A stretch of DNA of 12,197 bases from an uncultured beta proteobacterium. GTDB lineage: Bacteria > Pseudomonadota > Gammaproteobacteria > Burkholderiales > Burkholderiaceae. The notes under the pieces are model-generated. The model saw only the letters and a list, made by a program, of their open reading frames with translations, was not told the DNA's origin and made no database searches. The stretch covers positions 1-12,197 of the forward strand of contig CAJARE010000068.1 of assembly GCA_903944255.1 (NCBI GenBank), in the 5' to 3' direction. Position 1 is the first letter of the stretch. Each line of letters starts with the position of its first letter. Shown one piece after another: positions 6,947-12,095 of this stretch. The translations under genes and the position numbers were made by a program.

Positions 6947-7342
6947 ATGAGCGCCTTTACTCCTATTGAAACACTGCTGCCAGGTCCATGGCTAGATGCC
7001 ATTGCTTGGAATGAGCAGGGTCTTGTGCCTGTGATTGCTCAAGAAGTAGGAAGCAATGATATTTTGATGATGGCTTGGATGAATCGTGATGCCTTGCTGG
7101 CAACGATACGTTTGGGTGAAGCAGTGTATTGGACTCGCTCAAGACAAAAACTGTGGCATAAGGGCGAAGAGTCCGGGCACACTCAAAAAGTCAAAGAAAT
7201 TCGTTTAGATTGTGACGGTGATACGCTATTGCTAATGGTCGAGCAAAAAGATGGCATTGCTTGTCATACGGGTGAGCACAGTTGTTTCTTCATGCAATGG
7301 GACAGCAAGCAAGCTAATTGGGTCAAAATTTCTAAGGGCTGA
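6947..7342 (+). CDS. hisI: Phosphoribosyl-AMP cyclohydrolase
   Basis: HisI hydrolyses the purine ring of phosphoribosyl-AMP to ProFAR, a zinc- and magnesium-dependent step. The 131-residue protein is the cyclohydrolase domain alone, with HisE encoded separately. Visible signatures are LMMAWMNRDAL (40-50), YWTRSRQKLWHKGEESGH (61-78), the metal-binding DCDGD (88-92), and the zinc cysteines Cys89, Cys106 and Cys113 in IACHTGEHSC. The ATG at 6947 lacks a strong Shine-Dalgarno. In relatives hisE normally follows directly. Here an 86-base region and the vapBC pair intervene, so hisI and hisE are about 750 bases apart even though they catalyse consecutive reactions. Confidence 0.97.
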   Translation: MSAFTPIETLLPGPWLDAIAWNEQGLVPVIAQEVGSNDILMMAWMNRDALLATIRLGEAVYWTRSRQKLWHKGEESGHTQKVKEIRLDCDGDTLLLMVEQKDGIACHTGEHSCFFMQWDSKQANWVKISKG

Positions 7343-7353
7343 TACCCCAAAAG

Positions 7354-7374
7354 AAAAAAGGCTTTGAAATAGCT
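7354..7374. repeat. Left boundary repeats of the vapBC cassette
   Basis: Downstream of hisI lie AAAAAAG (7354-7360) and, six bases further, AAATAGCT (7367-7374). The first is repeated directly, and the second in inverted orientation, at the right side of vapBC. The pairing is exact, but the motifs are short and A/T-rich, so a mobile-cassette boundary is only a possibility. Confidence 0.4.
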
Positions 7375-7413
7375 TCAACCCCTGGGTAATATGATATATA
7401 CTTTGATATATAC
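7364..7413 (+). promoter_or_regulatory. Putative vapBC promoter and operator repeats
   Basis: TTGAAA at 7364-7369 (5 of 6 to the -35 consensus) is followed after exactly 17 bases by TAATAT at 7387-7392 (4 of 6 to the -10). TATGAT and TATACT nearby are alternative -10 boxes. Just downstream the nine-base word GATATATAC occurs twice, at 7393-7401 and 7405-7413, with a 12-base period and a palindromic TATATA core in each copy. Repeats over the start site and before the antitoxin gene are what VapB autoregulation would use. The repeats are directly visible; the role is inferred. Confidence 0.5.
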
Positions 7414-7414
7414 C

Positions 7415-7420
7415 AAAAGG
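7415..7420 (+). promoter_or_regulatory. Shine-Dalgarno deciding the vapB start
   Basis: AAAAGG lies eight bases before ATG 7429. It overlaps the in-frame GTG at 7420, which therefore cannot use it. This favours the ATG and an 86-residue VapB. Confidence 0.6.
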
Positions 7421-7428
7421 TGCTCATC

Positions 7429-7689
7429 ATGGGTCAAACAGCAAAAATTTTCATGAATGGTCGTAGTCAGGCAGTACGCTTGCCTGCCGAATTTCGCTTT
7501 GAGGGAAGGGAAGTCTTTATTAGACGTGACCCATCCACTGGCGATCTGATTCTCTCTCGTAAACCAGATAGTTGGGATGATTTTTTCCTTGCGCTGAAAG
7601 ATACTGAGATTCCAAAAGACTTCTTAAGTCCTAAAGATCGTAAGCAAGGAAATCAAATCCGCGATCCTTTGGACGGGGTTAATGAATGA
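7429..7689 (+). CDS. vapB: VapB-family antitoxin (AbrB/SpoVT-type N-terminal DNA-binding domain)
   Basis: This is an 86-residue antitoxin of the type II VapBC class. Residues 1-45 form a swapped-hairpin AbrB-like domain, with TAKIFMNGRSQAVRLPAEF near 4-22 and EVFIRRDPSTGDLILS following, typical of VapB proteins of the virulence-associated family. The acidic and aromatic C-terminal part (SWDDFFLAL then KDFLSPKDRKQGNQIRD) would wrap around and neutralise VapC. The start is taken at ATG 7429 because of the well-spaced AAAAGG; a GTG at 7420 would add three residues. The stop codon overlaps the vapC start by four bases (ATGA), the classic coupling that keeps antitoxin and toxin in proportion. The pair probably represses its own promoter. 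It sits inside the his operon, between hisI and hisE, which is not its usual neighbourhood. Confidence 0.9.
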   Translation: MGQTAKIFMNGRSQAVRLPAEFRFEGREVFIRRDPSTGDLILSRKPDSWDDFFLALKDTEIPKDFLSPKDRKQGNQIRDPLDGVNE

Positions 7690-8078
7690 GATACATGCTT
7701 GATACCAATACGGTAAGTCATTTTCTTAGGCGGCACCCAAGCGTCAGTAAAAGAATTACCAGTCTTCCAATGGATAGTCTATGCTTATCTGTGATTTCTG
7801 AGGCTGAGCTACGTTATGGCCTGGCCCGTAAGCCGGATGCCATCAATCTTCATAAAGTAGTCAATGAATTTTTAAGAAGAGTTGAGGTCTTAGCTTGGGG
7901 TAGCGATGTGGCTGATCAGTATGGTAACTTGAGGACAGAGCTAGAATCTAAGGGTGATAGTCTAGGGCCCCTGGATATGCAGATAGCTGCTCATGCATTT
8001 TCGATCGGCGCAACTTTAGTAACAAATGATCAAGCTTTTAAAAGGGTGAAGAAGCTGAAAGTTGTAGATTGGACCTAG
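7686..8078 (+). CDS. vapC: VapC-family PIN-domain toxin ribonuclease
   Basis: VapC toxins are Mg-dependent endoribonucleases that cut tRNA or rRNA and stop translation when VapB is degraded. The 130-residue length is typical. The PIN-domain acidic residues are present: Asp6 in MLDTNTVS, Glu39/Glu41 in SEAELRYGLARKP, Asp97 in LGPLDMQIAAHA, and Asp115 in LVTNDQAF. It therefore appears catalytically intact, with no frameshift or stop. Its ATG overlaps the vapB stop by four bases, with a GGACGGGG stretch seven bases upstream acting as a possible ribosome binding site. Only 15 bases separate its TAG from the hisE ATG, so transcription of vapBC is likely to continue into hisE. Its target RNA cannot be judged from sequence. 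Confidence 0.92.
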   Translation: MRYMLDTNTVSHFLRRHPSVSKRITSLPMDSLCLSVISEAELRYGLARKPDAINLHKVVNEFLRRVEVLAWGSDVADQYGNLRTELESKGDSLGPLDMQIAAHAFSIGATLVTNDQAFKRVKKLKVVDWT

Positions 8079-8091
8079 CTATTTAAAAAAG
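8077..8091. repeat. Right boundary repeats of the vapBC cassette
   Basis: AGCTATTT at 8077-8084 is the exact reverse complement of AAATAGCT at 7367-7374, and three further T/A pairs match after one mismatch (11 of 12 in all). It overlaps the vapC stop and is followed at once by AAAAAAG (8085-8091), a direct copy of 7354-7360. Joining the two AAAAAAG copies would put hisE 20 bases after hisI, an ordinary operon spacing. Short and A/T-rich, so chance is not excluded. Confidence 0.4.
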
Positions 8092-8093
8092 TC

Positions 8094-8495
8094 ATGACAG
8101 AAAAGATCAATAAACCTTCTAATTTAGATTCAGCATTCGCCCACTTGGCCGATATTGTGGATCAGCGTCGGGATGCATTTAAGGCAGGCCAGTCGGATCC
8201 TAAAACCTCTTATACCGCTTTGCTCTTTTCAAAGGGCGATGATGGAATCTTGAAAAAGATTGGGGAAGAAGCGACTGAGGCTGTCATGGCAGCAAAAGAT
8301 GTACGTAGCTCTAACTTGGCGCCAGAGCAGAAAAAGCTATTGGTGGGCGAGATGGCCGATCTTTGGTTTCATTGCCTGATTGCCCTGTCCCAATTTAATT
8401 TGCGCCCTGAGGATGTGATTGAGGAGCTGGACCGTCGTTTAGGCACCTCGGGAATCGAGGAAAAGGCGGCAAGAAAAGCCTCTGGCAGGGAATAA
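8094..8495 (+). CDS. hisE: Phosphoribosyl-ATP pyrophosphatase
   Basis: HisE hydrolyses phosphoribosyl-ATP to phosphoribosyl-AMP and pyrophosphate, the second step of histidine synthesis. It is a small all-alpha MazG-like enzyme. The 133-residue protein has the core YTALLFSKGDDGILKKIGEE near 40-59 and continuing EATEAVMAAKD, with the metal-binding acidic residues Glu58, Glu59 and Glu62, then Glu86 and Asp89 in GEMADLWFHCLIAL. RPEDVIEELDRR closes the domain, followed by a basic tail. The ATG at 8094 has no Shine-Dalgarno; the bases before it are an A-run. Translation may depend on coupling with vapC, 15 bases upstream. It is the only his gene sitting behind the toxin-antitoxin promoter. hinT starts three bases after its stop. 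Confidence 0.96.
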   Translation: MTEKINKPSNLDSAFAHLADIVDQRRDAFKAGQSDPKTSYTALLFSKGDDGILKKIGEEATEAVMAAKDVRSSNLAPEQKKLLVGEMADLWFHCLIALSQFNLRPEDVIEELDRRLGTSGIEEKAARKASGRE

Positions 8496-8498
8496 GCC

Positions 8499-8855
8499 AT
8501 GTCAAATGATCCCAATTGTCTGTTTTGCAAGATTTCTCAAGGCTTCATTCCGTCTCAAAAGGTCTATGAGGACGAGGAAATCTATGCTTTTAAGGACATT
8601 AACCCTGCGGCGCCAGTGCATTTTTTGATGATTCCTAAAAAACATATCCCTATGTTGGAGTCTGCAGAAAGCATAGATAGCCCTTTGCTAGGTAGAATGA
8701 TGGAATTAGCACCCCGTCTTGCCAAAGAGCAAGGCTGTCGTCCCGGAAGAGATGGCGGCTTTAGATTGATGGTAAACAATGGTGCGGATGGTGGGCAGGA
8801 GGTTTATCACTTGCATTTGCATGTGATGGGCGGACCCCGCCCCTGGAAAAAATAA
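8499..8855 (+). CDS. hinT: HIT-family purine nucleoside phosphoramidase (HinT-like)
   Basis: Members of this histidine triad branch hydrolyse AMP-lysine, AMP-NH2 and related adenylates; the physiological role is incompletely known. The 118-residue protein opens with the branch signature CLFCKISQGFIPSQKVYED (with the CxxC near residues 7-10). It has FKDINPAAPVHFLMIPKKHI around 31-50, and ends with the triad HLHLHVMGG (His104, His106 as expected nucleophile, His108). The ATG at 8499 is preceded at seven bases by AGGGA (8487-8491), which overlaps the end of hisE, so the genes are tightly coupled. The position after hisE and before tatA is conserved in Burkholderiales. The gene symbol follows homology to E. 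coli HinT. Confidence 0.92.
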   Translation: MSNDPNCLFCKISQGFIPSQKVYEDEEIYAFKDINPAAPVHFLMIPKKHIPMLESAESIDSPLLGRMMELAPRLAKEQGCRPGRDGGFRLMVNNGADGGQEVYHLHLHVMGGPRPWKK

Positions 8856-8858
8856 TCC

Positions 8859-8864
8859 AAGGAG
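8859..8864 (+). promoter_or_regulatory. Strong Shine-Dalgarno of tatA
   Basis: AAGGAG lies seven bases before the tatA ATG. It is the best ribosome binding site among the window's operon genes, most of which have none. This agrees with TatA being needed in large excess over TatB and TatC in known Tat systems. Confidence 0.75.
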
Positions 8865-8871
8865 ATTAAGA

Positions 8872-9105
8872 ATGGGTTCATTTAGCATTTGGCATTGGTT
8901 AATTGTGTTGGTTATCGTGATGTTGGTGTTTGGCACCAAAAAATTACGGAATATGGGCCAAGACTTGGGCGGCGCTGTGAAAGGCTTCAAAGATGGCATG
9001 AAGACATCTGAAGAGTCCAAAGAGCAAACTGCAGAGCAACTGCAGCAAACAGCTGCAACTGCAGACAAAACAGTTGATGTTCATGCTAGAGATGTAAATA
9101 AATAA
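8872..9105 (+). CDS. tatA: Sec-independent protein translocase subunit TatA
   Basis: TatA oligomers form the transport path through which folded proteins with twin-arginine signals cross the inner membrane. The 77-residue protein has a short N-terminal membrane helix (about 6-20, IWHWLIVLVIVMLVF), the hinge FGTKKL at 20-25, and an amphipathic helix NMGQDLGGAVKGFKDGMK. A Gln/Ala/Thr-rich polar tail follows. This is the normal TatA architecture, and the Phe20-Gly21 hinge is conserved. The DNA encoding the tail repeats the word CTGCAG and contains a 6-base stem hairpin (9041-9057). The gene has a strong AAGGAG and is followed after 37 bases by tatB. Confidence 0.95.
   Translation: MGSFSIWHWLIVLVIVMLVFGTKKLRNMGQDLGGAVKGFKDGMKTSEESKEQTAEQLQQTAATADKTVDVHARDVNK
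9041..9057 (+). other. Hairpin near the 3' end of tatA
   Basis: TGCAGC (9041-9046) and GCTGCA (9052-9057) pair perfectly around the loop AAACA, inside the tatA coding region about 45 bases before its stop. A 10-base palindrome, CGCTATAGCG, follows the stop at 9107-9116. These could slow or stabilise the mRNA between tatA and tatB. The repeats also follow simply from encoding Gln/Ala/Thr, so function is uncertain. Confidence 0.3.
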
Positions 9106-9142
9106 TCGCTATAGCGCAGATAGAAATTCATGTGGTTGATAA

Positions 9143-9619
9143 ATGATTGATCTTGGAGTTTCAAAACTTGCGCTCATTGCAGTAGTGGCATTAGTAGTGA
9201 TTGGTCCAGAGCGCTTGCCTAAGGTCGCGCGCATGGTCGGCAATCTATTTGGGCGTGCTCAGCGTTATATGGCTGATGTCAAATCGGAAGTCAATCGCCA
9301 GATGGAGATTGAAGAATTTAAAAAACTTCGAGAAGAGACTACATCTGCCTTTAAAGATGTTGAAGACAGCATCAACTCAACTGTTCAAGAGGCGAGCGCT
9401 AATTTGAGCGACCAAGCCGATATTTTTGAAACCAATCTTGAAAAGCTCCCCCCAGATGAGCAAGAAGTTTTGCGTAAAACGAAGCGTCAAGGTCGCAGTA
9501 GTTGGGGCGTGCGACGGGCGGCTAGACCAGTTTGGTTTAAGCGCTCAGCTGGAATTCGGACGCGTGTGCAATCTGGTGCGGCCAGAATGAAGCGCTTTCA
9601 TCACAGCGCAGGTAAATAA
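9143..9619 (+). CDS. tatB: Sec-independent protein translocase subunit TatB
   Basis: TatB forms with TatC the receptor complex that recognises twin-arginine signal peptides. The 158-residue protein starts MIDLGVSKL, has a membrane helix at about 8-20, the hallmark GPERLP at 21-26, and then a long amphipathic helix (about 27-65, VARMVGNLFGRAQRYMADV and onward). The middle is acidic. The last ~45 residues are strongly basic (RKTKRQGRSSWGVRRAARP and later RTRVQSGAARMKR), a tail I recall as typical of betaproteobacterial TatB. The ATG at 9143 is favoured because it gives the canonical MIDLG start; there is no strong Shine-Dalgarno. tatC begins seven bases after the stop. Confidence 0.95.
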   Translation: MIDLGVSKLALIAVVALVVIGPERLPKVARMVGNLFGRAQRYMADVKSEVNRQMEIEEFKKLREETTSAFKDVEDSINSTVQEASANLSDQADIFETNLEKLPPDEQEVLRKTKRQGRSSWGVRRAARPVWFKRSAGIRTRVQSGAARMKRFHHSAGK

Positions 9620-9626
9620 CTCATTC

Positions 9627-10421
9627 ATGACACAAGACACTTCAAGCCAAGATTCTGGATTACAAGAATCCTTTCTTTCGCATTTATTCGAGCTACGCGA
9701 TCGCGTCATTAAATCGGCATTAGCGATTATTGTTGTCTTTGTGTGCTTGGTCTATTGGGCGCCAGATATTTTTCATTTATTTGCTCAGCCCCTACTAAAA
9801 GCACTGCCTACTGGTGGCAAGATGATTGTGACGGATGTGACGGGATCATTCTTTGTCCCCATGAAGGTCACGATGTTAGTTGCTTTTTTGATTGCACTGC
9901 CTGTAGTGATGTATCAGCTCTGGGCATTTATTGCACCAGGACTATATACACATGAGCGAAAACTGATTTTGCCTTTAGTAGTTAGCAGCTATTCTTTATT
10001 CATCATCGGTATGGCATTTGCTTATCTCCTAGTCTTCCCCACAGTCTTTAATTTTATGGCGAGCTATAACGCACCATTGGGTGCGGAGATGTCTACCGAT
10101 ATTGATAAGTACCTGAGTTTTGCAATGACTACCTTTTTAGCTTTCGGTATCACCTTTGAGGTGCCAGTAGTCGTCGTCGTTTTGGTCCACATGAAAATCG
10201 TGCCTTTAGCTAAGCTCAGGGAGATTCGACCTTACGTCATCGTTGGGGCATTTGTGATCTCAGCAATTGTGACGCCTCCAGATGTACTTTCTCAACTACT
10301 CTTAGCGATACCAATGACTTTGCTCTACGAACTTGGATTATTAATTGCCCGGTTCTATGTGCCTAAGCCATCACCAGAGGATGAGGACTCGGAGAATCAA
10401 GCGAGCTCAGCATCCGCTTGA
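9627..10421 (+). CDS. tatC: Sec-independent protein translocase subunit TatC
   Basis: TatC is the six-helix inner-membrane protein that binds the twin-arginine motif. The 264-residue protein carries the N-terminal cytoplasmic motif SHLFELRDR (18-26) before the first membrane helix (about 28-46). It then has the first periplasmic loop DVTGSFFVPMKV, and the conserved QLWAFIAPGLYTHERKL (97-113) with the Glu used in signal binding. FGITFEVPVVV near 173-183 carries the conserved buried Glu178. Helices 5 and 6 are near 203-240, and the C-tail is acidic. The family features are complete. The last 25 bases overlap the tail of the convergent Sel1-like gene, and both stops lie in one inverted repeat. 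The ATG at 9627 is seven bases after tatB with no clear Shine-Dalgarno, so coupling is likely. Confidence 0.97.
   Translation: MTQDTSSQDSGLQESFLSHLFELRDRVIKSALAIIVVFVCLVYWAPDIFHLFAQPLLKALPTGGKMIVTDVTGSFFVPMKVTMLVAFLIALPVVMYQLWAFIAPGLYTHERKLILPLVVSSYSLFIIGMAFAYLLVFPTVFNFMASYNAPLGAEMSTDIDKYLSFAMTTFLAFGITFEVPVVVVVLVHMKIVPLAKLREIRPYVIVGAFVISAIVTPPDVLSQLLLAIPMTLLYELGLLIARFYVPKPSPEDEDSENQASSASA
10397..10421. repeat. Inverted repeat holding both convergent stop codons (tatC and Sel1-like gene)
   Basis: TCAAGCG (10397-10403) and CGCTTGA (10415-10421) are perfect reverse complements around an 11-base centre. Read on either strand the repeat ends GCT-TGA, so each gene ends with the same Ala-stop pair at opposite edges of the repeat. 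An overlapping second repeat, CTTGA-TGCT-TCAAG (10417-10430), is followed by GTTTT, a weak terminator-like arrangement for tatC. Stems are too short for confident terminator calls. Confidence 0.5.
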
Positions 10422-11887
10422 TGCTTCAAGGTTTTCGAGAGAGTGCTTGTGAGCCATTGGGTGACGCGATCAAAGCGATAGCGTCTTTGACGTAAATTAC
10501 CTTCAATATCTAATTCAGAACCAGCAAATATTTTGCCTGCTGCCAGCAGGGCGCGTCGTTGTTGAATGGTTTCAATTTGAATCAGTCTAGGCAAAATCTT
10601 CGGCAACTCCCAACGAATGTCTACAACTACACAGTGTTCATGTTGAAGTTGTCCAACATCACAAAGTAGCAACTCTGCTTTACTGAAATTAAATTGATTG
10701 GCAATGATCAGGCGATGGCACATTAAGATCCAATCTAAATCAAGCTTGTGTTCTACATGATGGCTTAAGGCCTGCTCAGCACAAAATGCTAATTCATACC
10801 AATCATTTTGCTGTGGTGCTGGGCAACTCTCTAAAATTTTGGAGAGCAATTCTTTTGCCTCTGCCACGCCTTGCTGGTGTGCTTGCCACACCCAATAGGA
10901 GGCCTGTAGGCCACGAACTTTCTCATTTAATTTTTCACGCTTGCGCCAAAGATTGGCCGCTTTACGAAATTGCGCTTGTGGGTGACCAAGATCTGCAGCA
11001 CGATCAAAGCAGCGATCACTCTCAGCTGCGTTGTATCCTGAAAATTGTGGTCGACGATAAATTTCTCCCAATGCATACCAAGCATTGAGATCACCATCCT
11101 TAGCAGCCAGCTCTAACCAGTAGGCTGCCTTTTTAAGAGACGCATTTGATTTAGATAGTTTTTCATCTCCTCCAGATTCACTGCGATCATCTAGCTGCGC
11201 AAGGCGTAAACCTAAACTGAGTCGCGCACTTGTGAGACCTAGTTCAGCAGCTTGAGCAAGTGCCTCTTCATTTTGATTTTCAATCCATGCAGACCAAAGA
11301 GAGGAGAGCGCTTTGTTTTTTGGTTGTAGCTTAATGAGAAGTTCTTTTGCAGCCGCGGTATAAATCGATTCACCTTCAGCGAGATCTTCCAGGTACTGCT
11401 TAGTCAGCTTTTGGAAGCCAGCAAAATCTAAATGGGATAACTGCTCAAGGGAGGGGTGAGGGTGTTTGTGAATCCAGTCACTCAACTGAGATTGGGTTTC
11501 AGAGTGCTCAGGATTGATGAGCAAGTTCACTAGTTGCCACTTGGAAGCAAGCTGTGCCTCGGAGGATCCCAACTCCTCCTGACCTGTCGAAAGCCTCCAA
11601 AAAGCTTCCCAACCAAACTGAAAAGCCGTCGAATGAACAGTCTCTACCAAGGGAATGTTGGTAACTTGATTCCAAAGCTCTAGAATTTGATCTTGATTTG
11701 AGGTTTTATCTTTAAGTTCTTGATTTTGAATGGAAATATAAGATTTTTCTAGCCAAATCAGGGCATTTGAGGGCTGAATGGGGGTTTTAAATTCGCCGGT
11801 GAGGTAGGCTGAGGCCAATTTTTGTTGCGCGGATACGTCACCCATTCGGGCCAAACTCAGGATTTTTAAGAATTCACGACTTGCCAT
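10397..11887 (-). CDS. Sel1/TPR-like repeat protein of unknown function
   Basis: A 496-residue, probably soluble all-helical protein; no gene name is recognised. Sel1-like repeat signatures are visible: RMGDVSAQQKLASAYLTGEF near residues 14-33, AAELGLTSARLSLGLRLAQ near 213-231, AYWLELAAKDGDLNAWYALG near 255-274, FDRAADLGHPQAQFRKAANL near 294-313, and a weaker copy near 328-350. Such repeats make protein-binding solenoids. The last ~75 residues (including GKIFAGSELDIEGNLRQRRY) form a non-repeat, basic region I do not recognise. The start at ATG 11887 is chosen because an upstream extension to 12034 would begin with TTG and add a Cys-rich, hydrophobic stretch that does not look like a repeat or a clean signal peptide. 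There is no obvious Shine-Dalgarno. It converges on tatC with overlapping ends and diverges from the porin. Confidence 0.8.
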   Translation of the reverse strand: MASREFLKILSLARMGDVSAQQKLASAYLTGEFKTPIQPSNALIWLEKSYISIQNQELKDKTSNQDQILELWNQVTNIPLVETVHSTAFQFGWEAFWRLSTGQEELGSSEAQLASKWQLVNLLINPEHSETQSQLSDWIHKHPHPSLEQLSHLDFAGFQKLTKQYLEDLAEGESIYTAAAKELLIKLQPKNKALSSLWSAWIENQNEEALAQAAELGLTSARLSLGLRLAQLDDRSESGGDEKLSKSNASLKKAAYWLELAAKDGDLNAWYALGEIYRRPQFSGYNAAESDRCFDRAADLGHPQAQFRKAANLWRKREKLNEKVRGLQASYWVWQAHQQGVAEAKELLSKILESCPAPQQNDWYELAFCAEQALSHHVEHKLDLDWILMCHRLIIANQFNFSKAELLLCDVGQLQHEHCVVVDIRWELPKILPRLIQIETIQQRRALLAAGKIFAGSELDIEGNLRQRRYRFDRVTQWLTSTLSKTLKHQADAELA

Positions 11888-12082
11888 ATGACAATTTTGG
11901 CATTTAAAGCCTAAAAAAGACAGAAAACAGAGCCCTTGTTGCCGTGATACAACGAAGAAAGCCAAAAAACTACCTTTTGACAAGCAAAAAGAGCTCCTAA
12001 TTGCCCTGACCACGAGATTGGCTAGGCAAAACAAGCAAAATTCATAGGTCCCGGTTTTATTTGGGCATTACTTTCAATTTAT

Positions 12083-12087
12083 GGAGA
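12083..12087 (+). promoter_or_regulatory. Shine-Dalgarno of the porin gene
   Basis: GGAGA lies eight bases before the ATG at 12096, a good spacing. It supports the start and fits an abundant outer-membrane protein. A perfect TTGACA occurs upstream at 11977-11982, but no acceptable -10 hexamer lies 16-18 bases after it. Confidence 0.65.
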
Positions 12088-12095
12088 TTTACAGA

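Noticed and set aside
7343..7392. Rho-independent terminator between hisI and vapB (ACCC-CT-GGGT and GCT/AGC pairings)
   Set aside because: Stems are 3-4 base pairs with no following T-run, so hisI transcription probably reads on.
7420..7428. GTG at 7420 as the vapB start
   Set aside because: The GTG overlaps the AAAAGG ribosome binding site, which is ideally placed for the ATG at 7429.
9480..9619. Basic TatB C-terminal tail as a foreign fusion
   Set aside because: Similar Arg-rich tails with RTRVQSGAAR-like text are, as I recall, normal in betaproteobacterial TatB.
11977..12005. Perfect TTGACA upstream of the porin as its promoter
   Set aside because: The hexamers 15-18 bases downstream are poor matches to a -10 box, so it is not called as a promoter.
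11888..12034. N-terminal extension of the Sel1-like protein, containing Cys residues and a CQNCH (CxxCH-like) motif
   Set aside because: It would need a TTG start, has no ribosome binding site, reads as low-complexity hydrophobic/Cys sequence, and the repeat protein begins naturally at the ATG at 11887. The heme-like motif is most likely chance.
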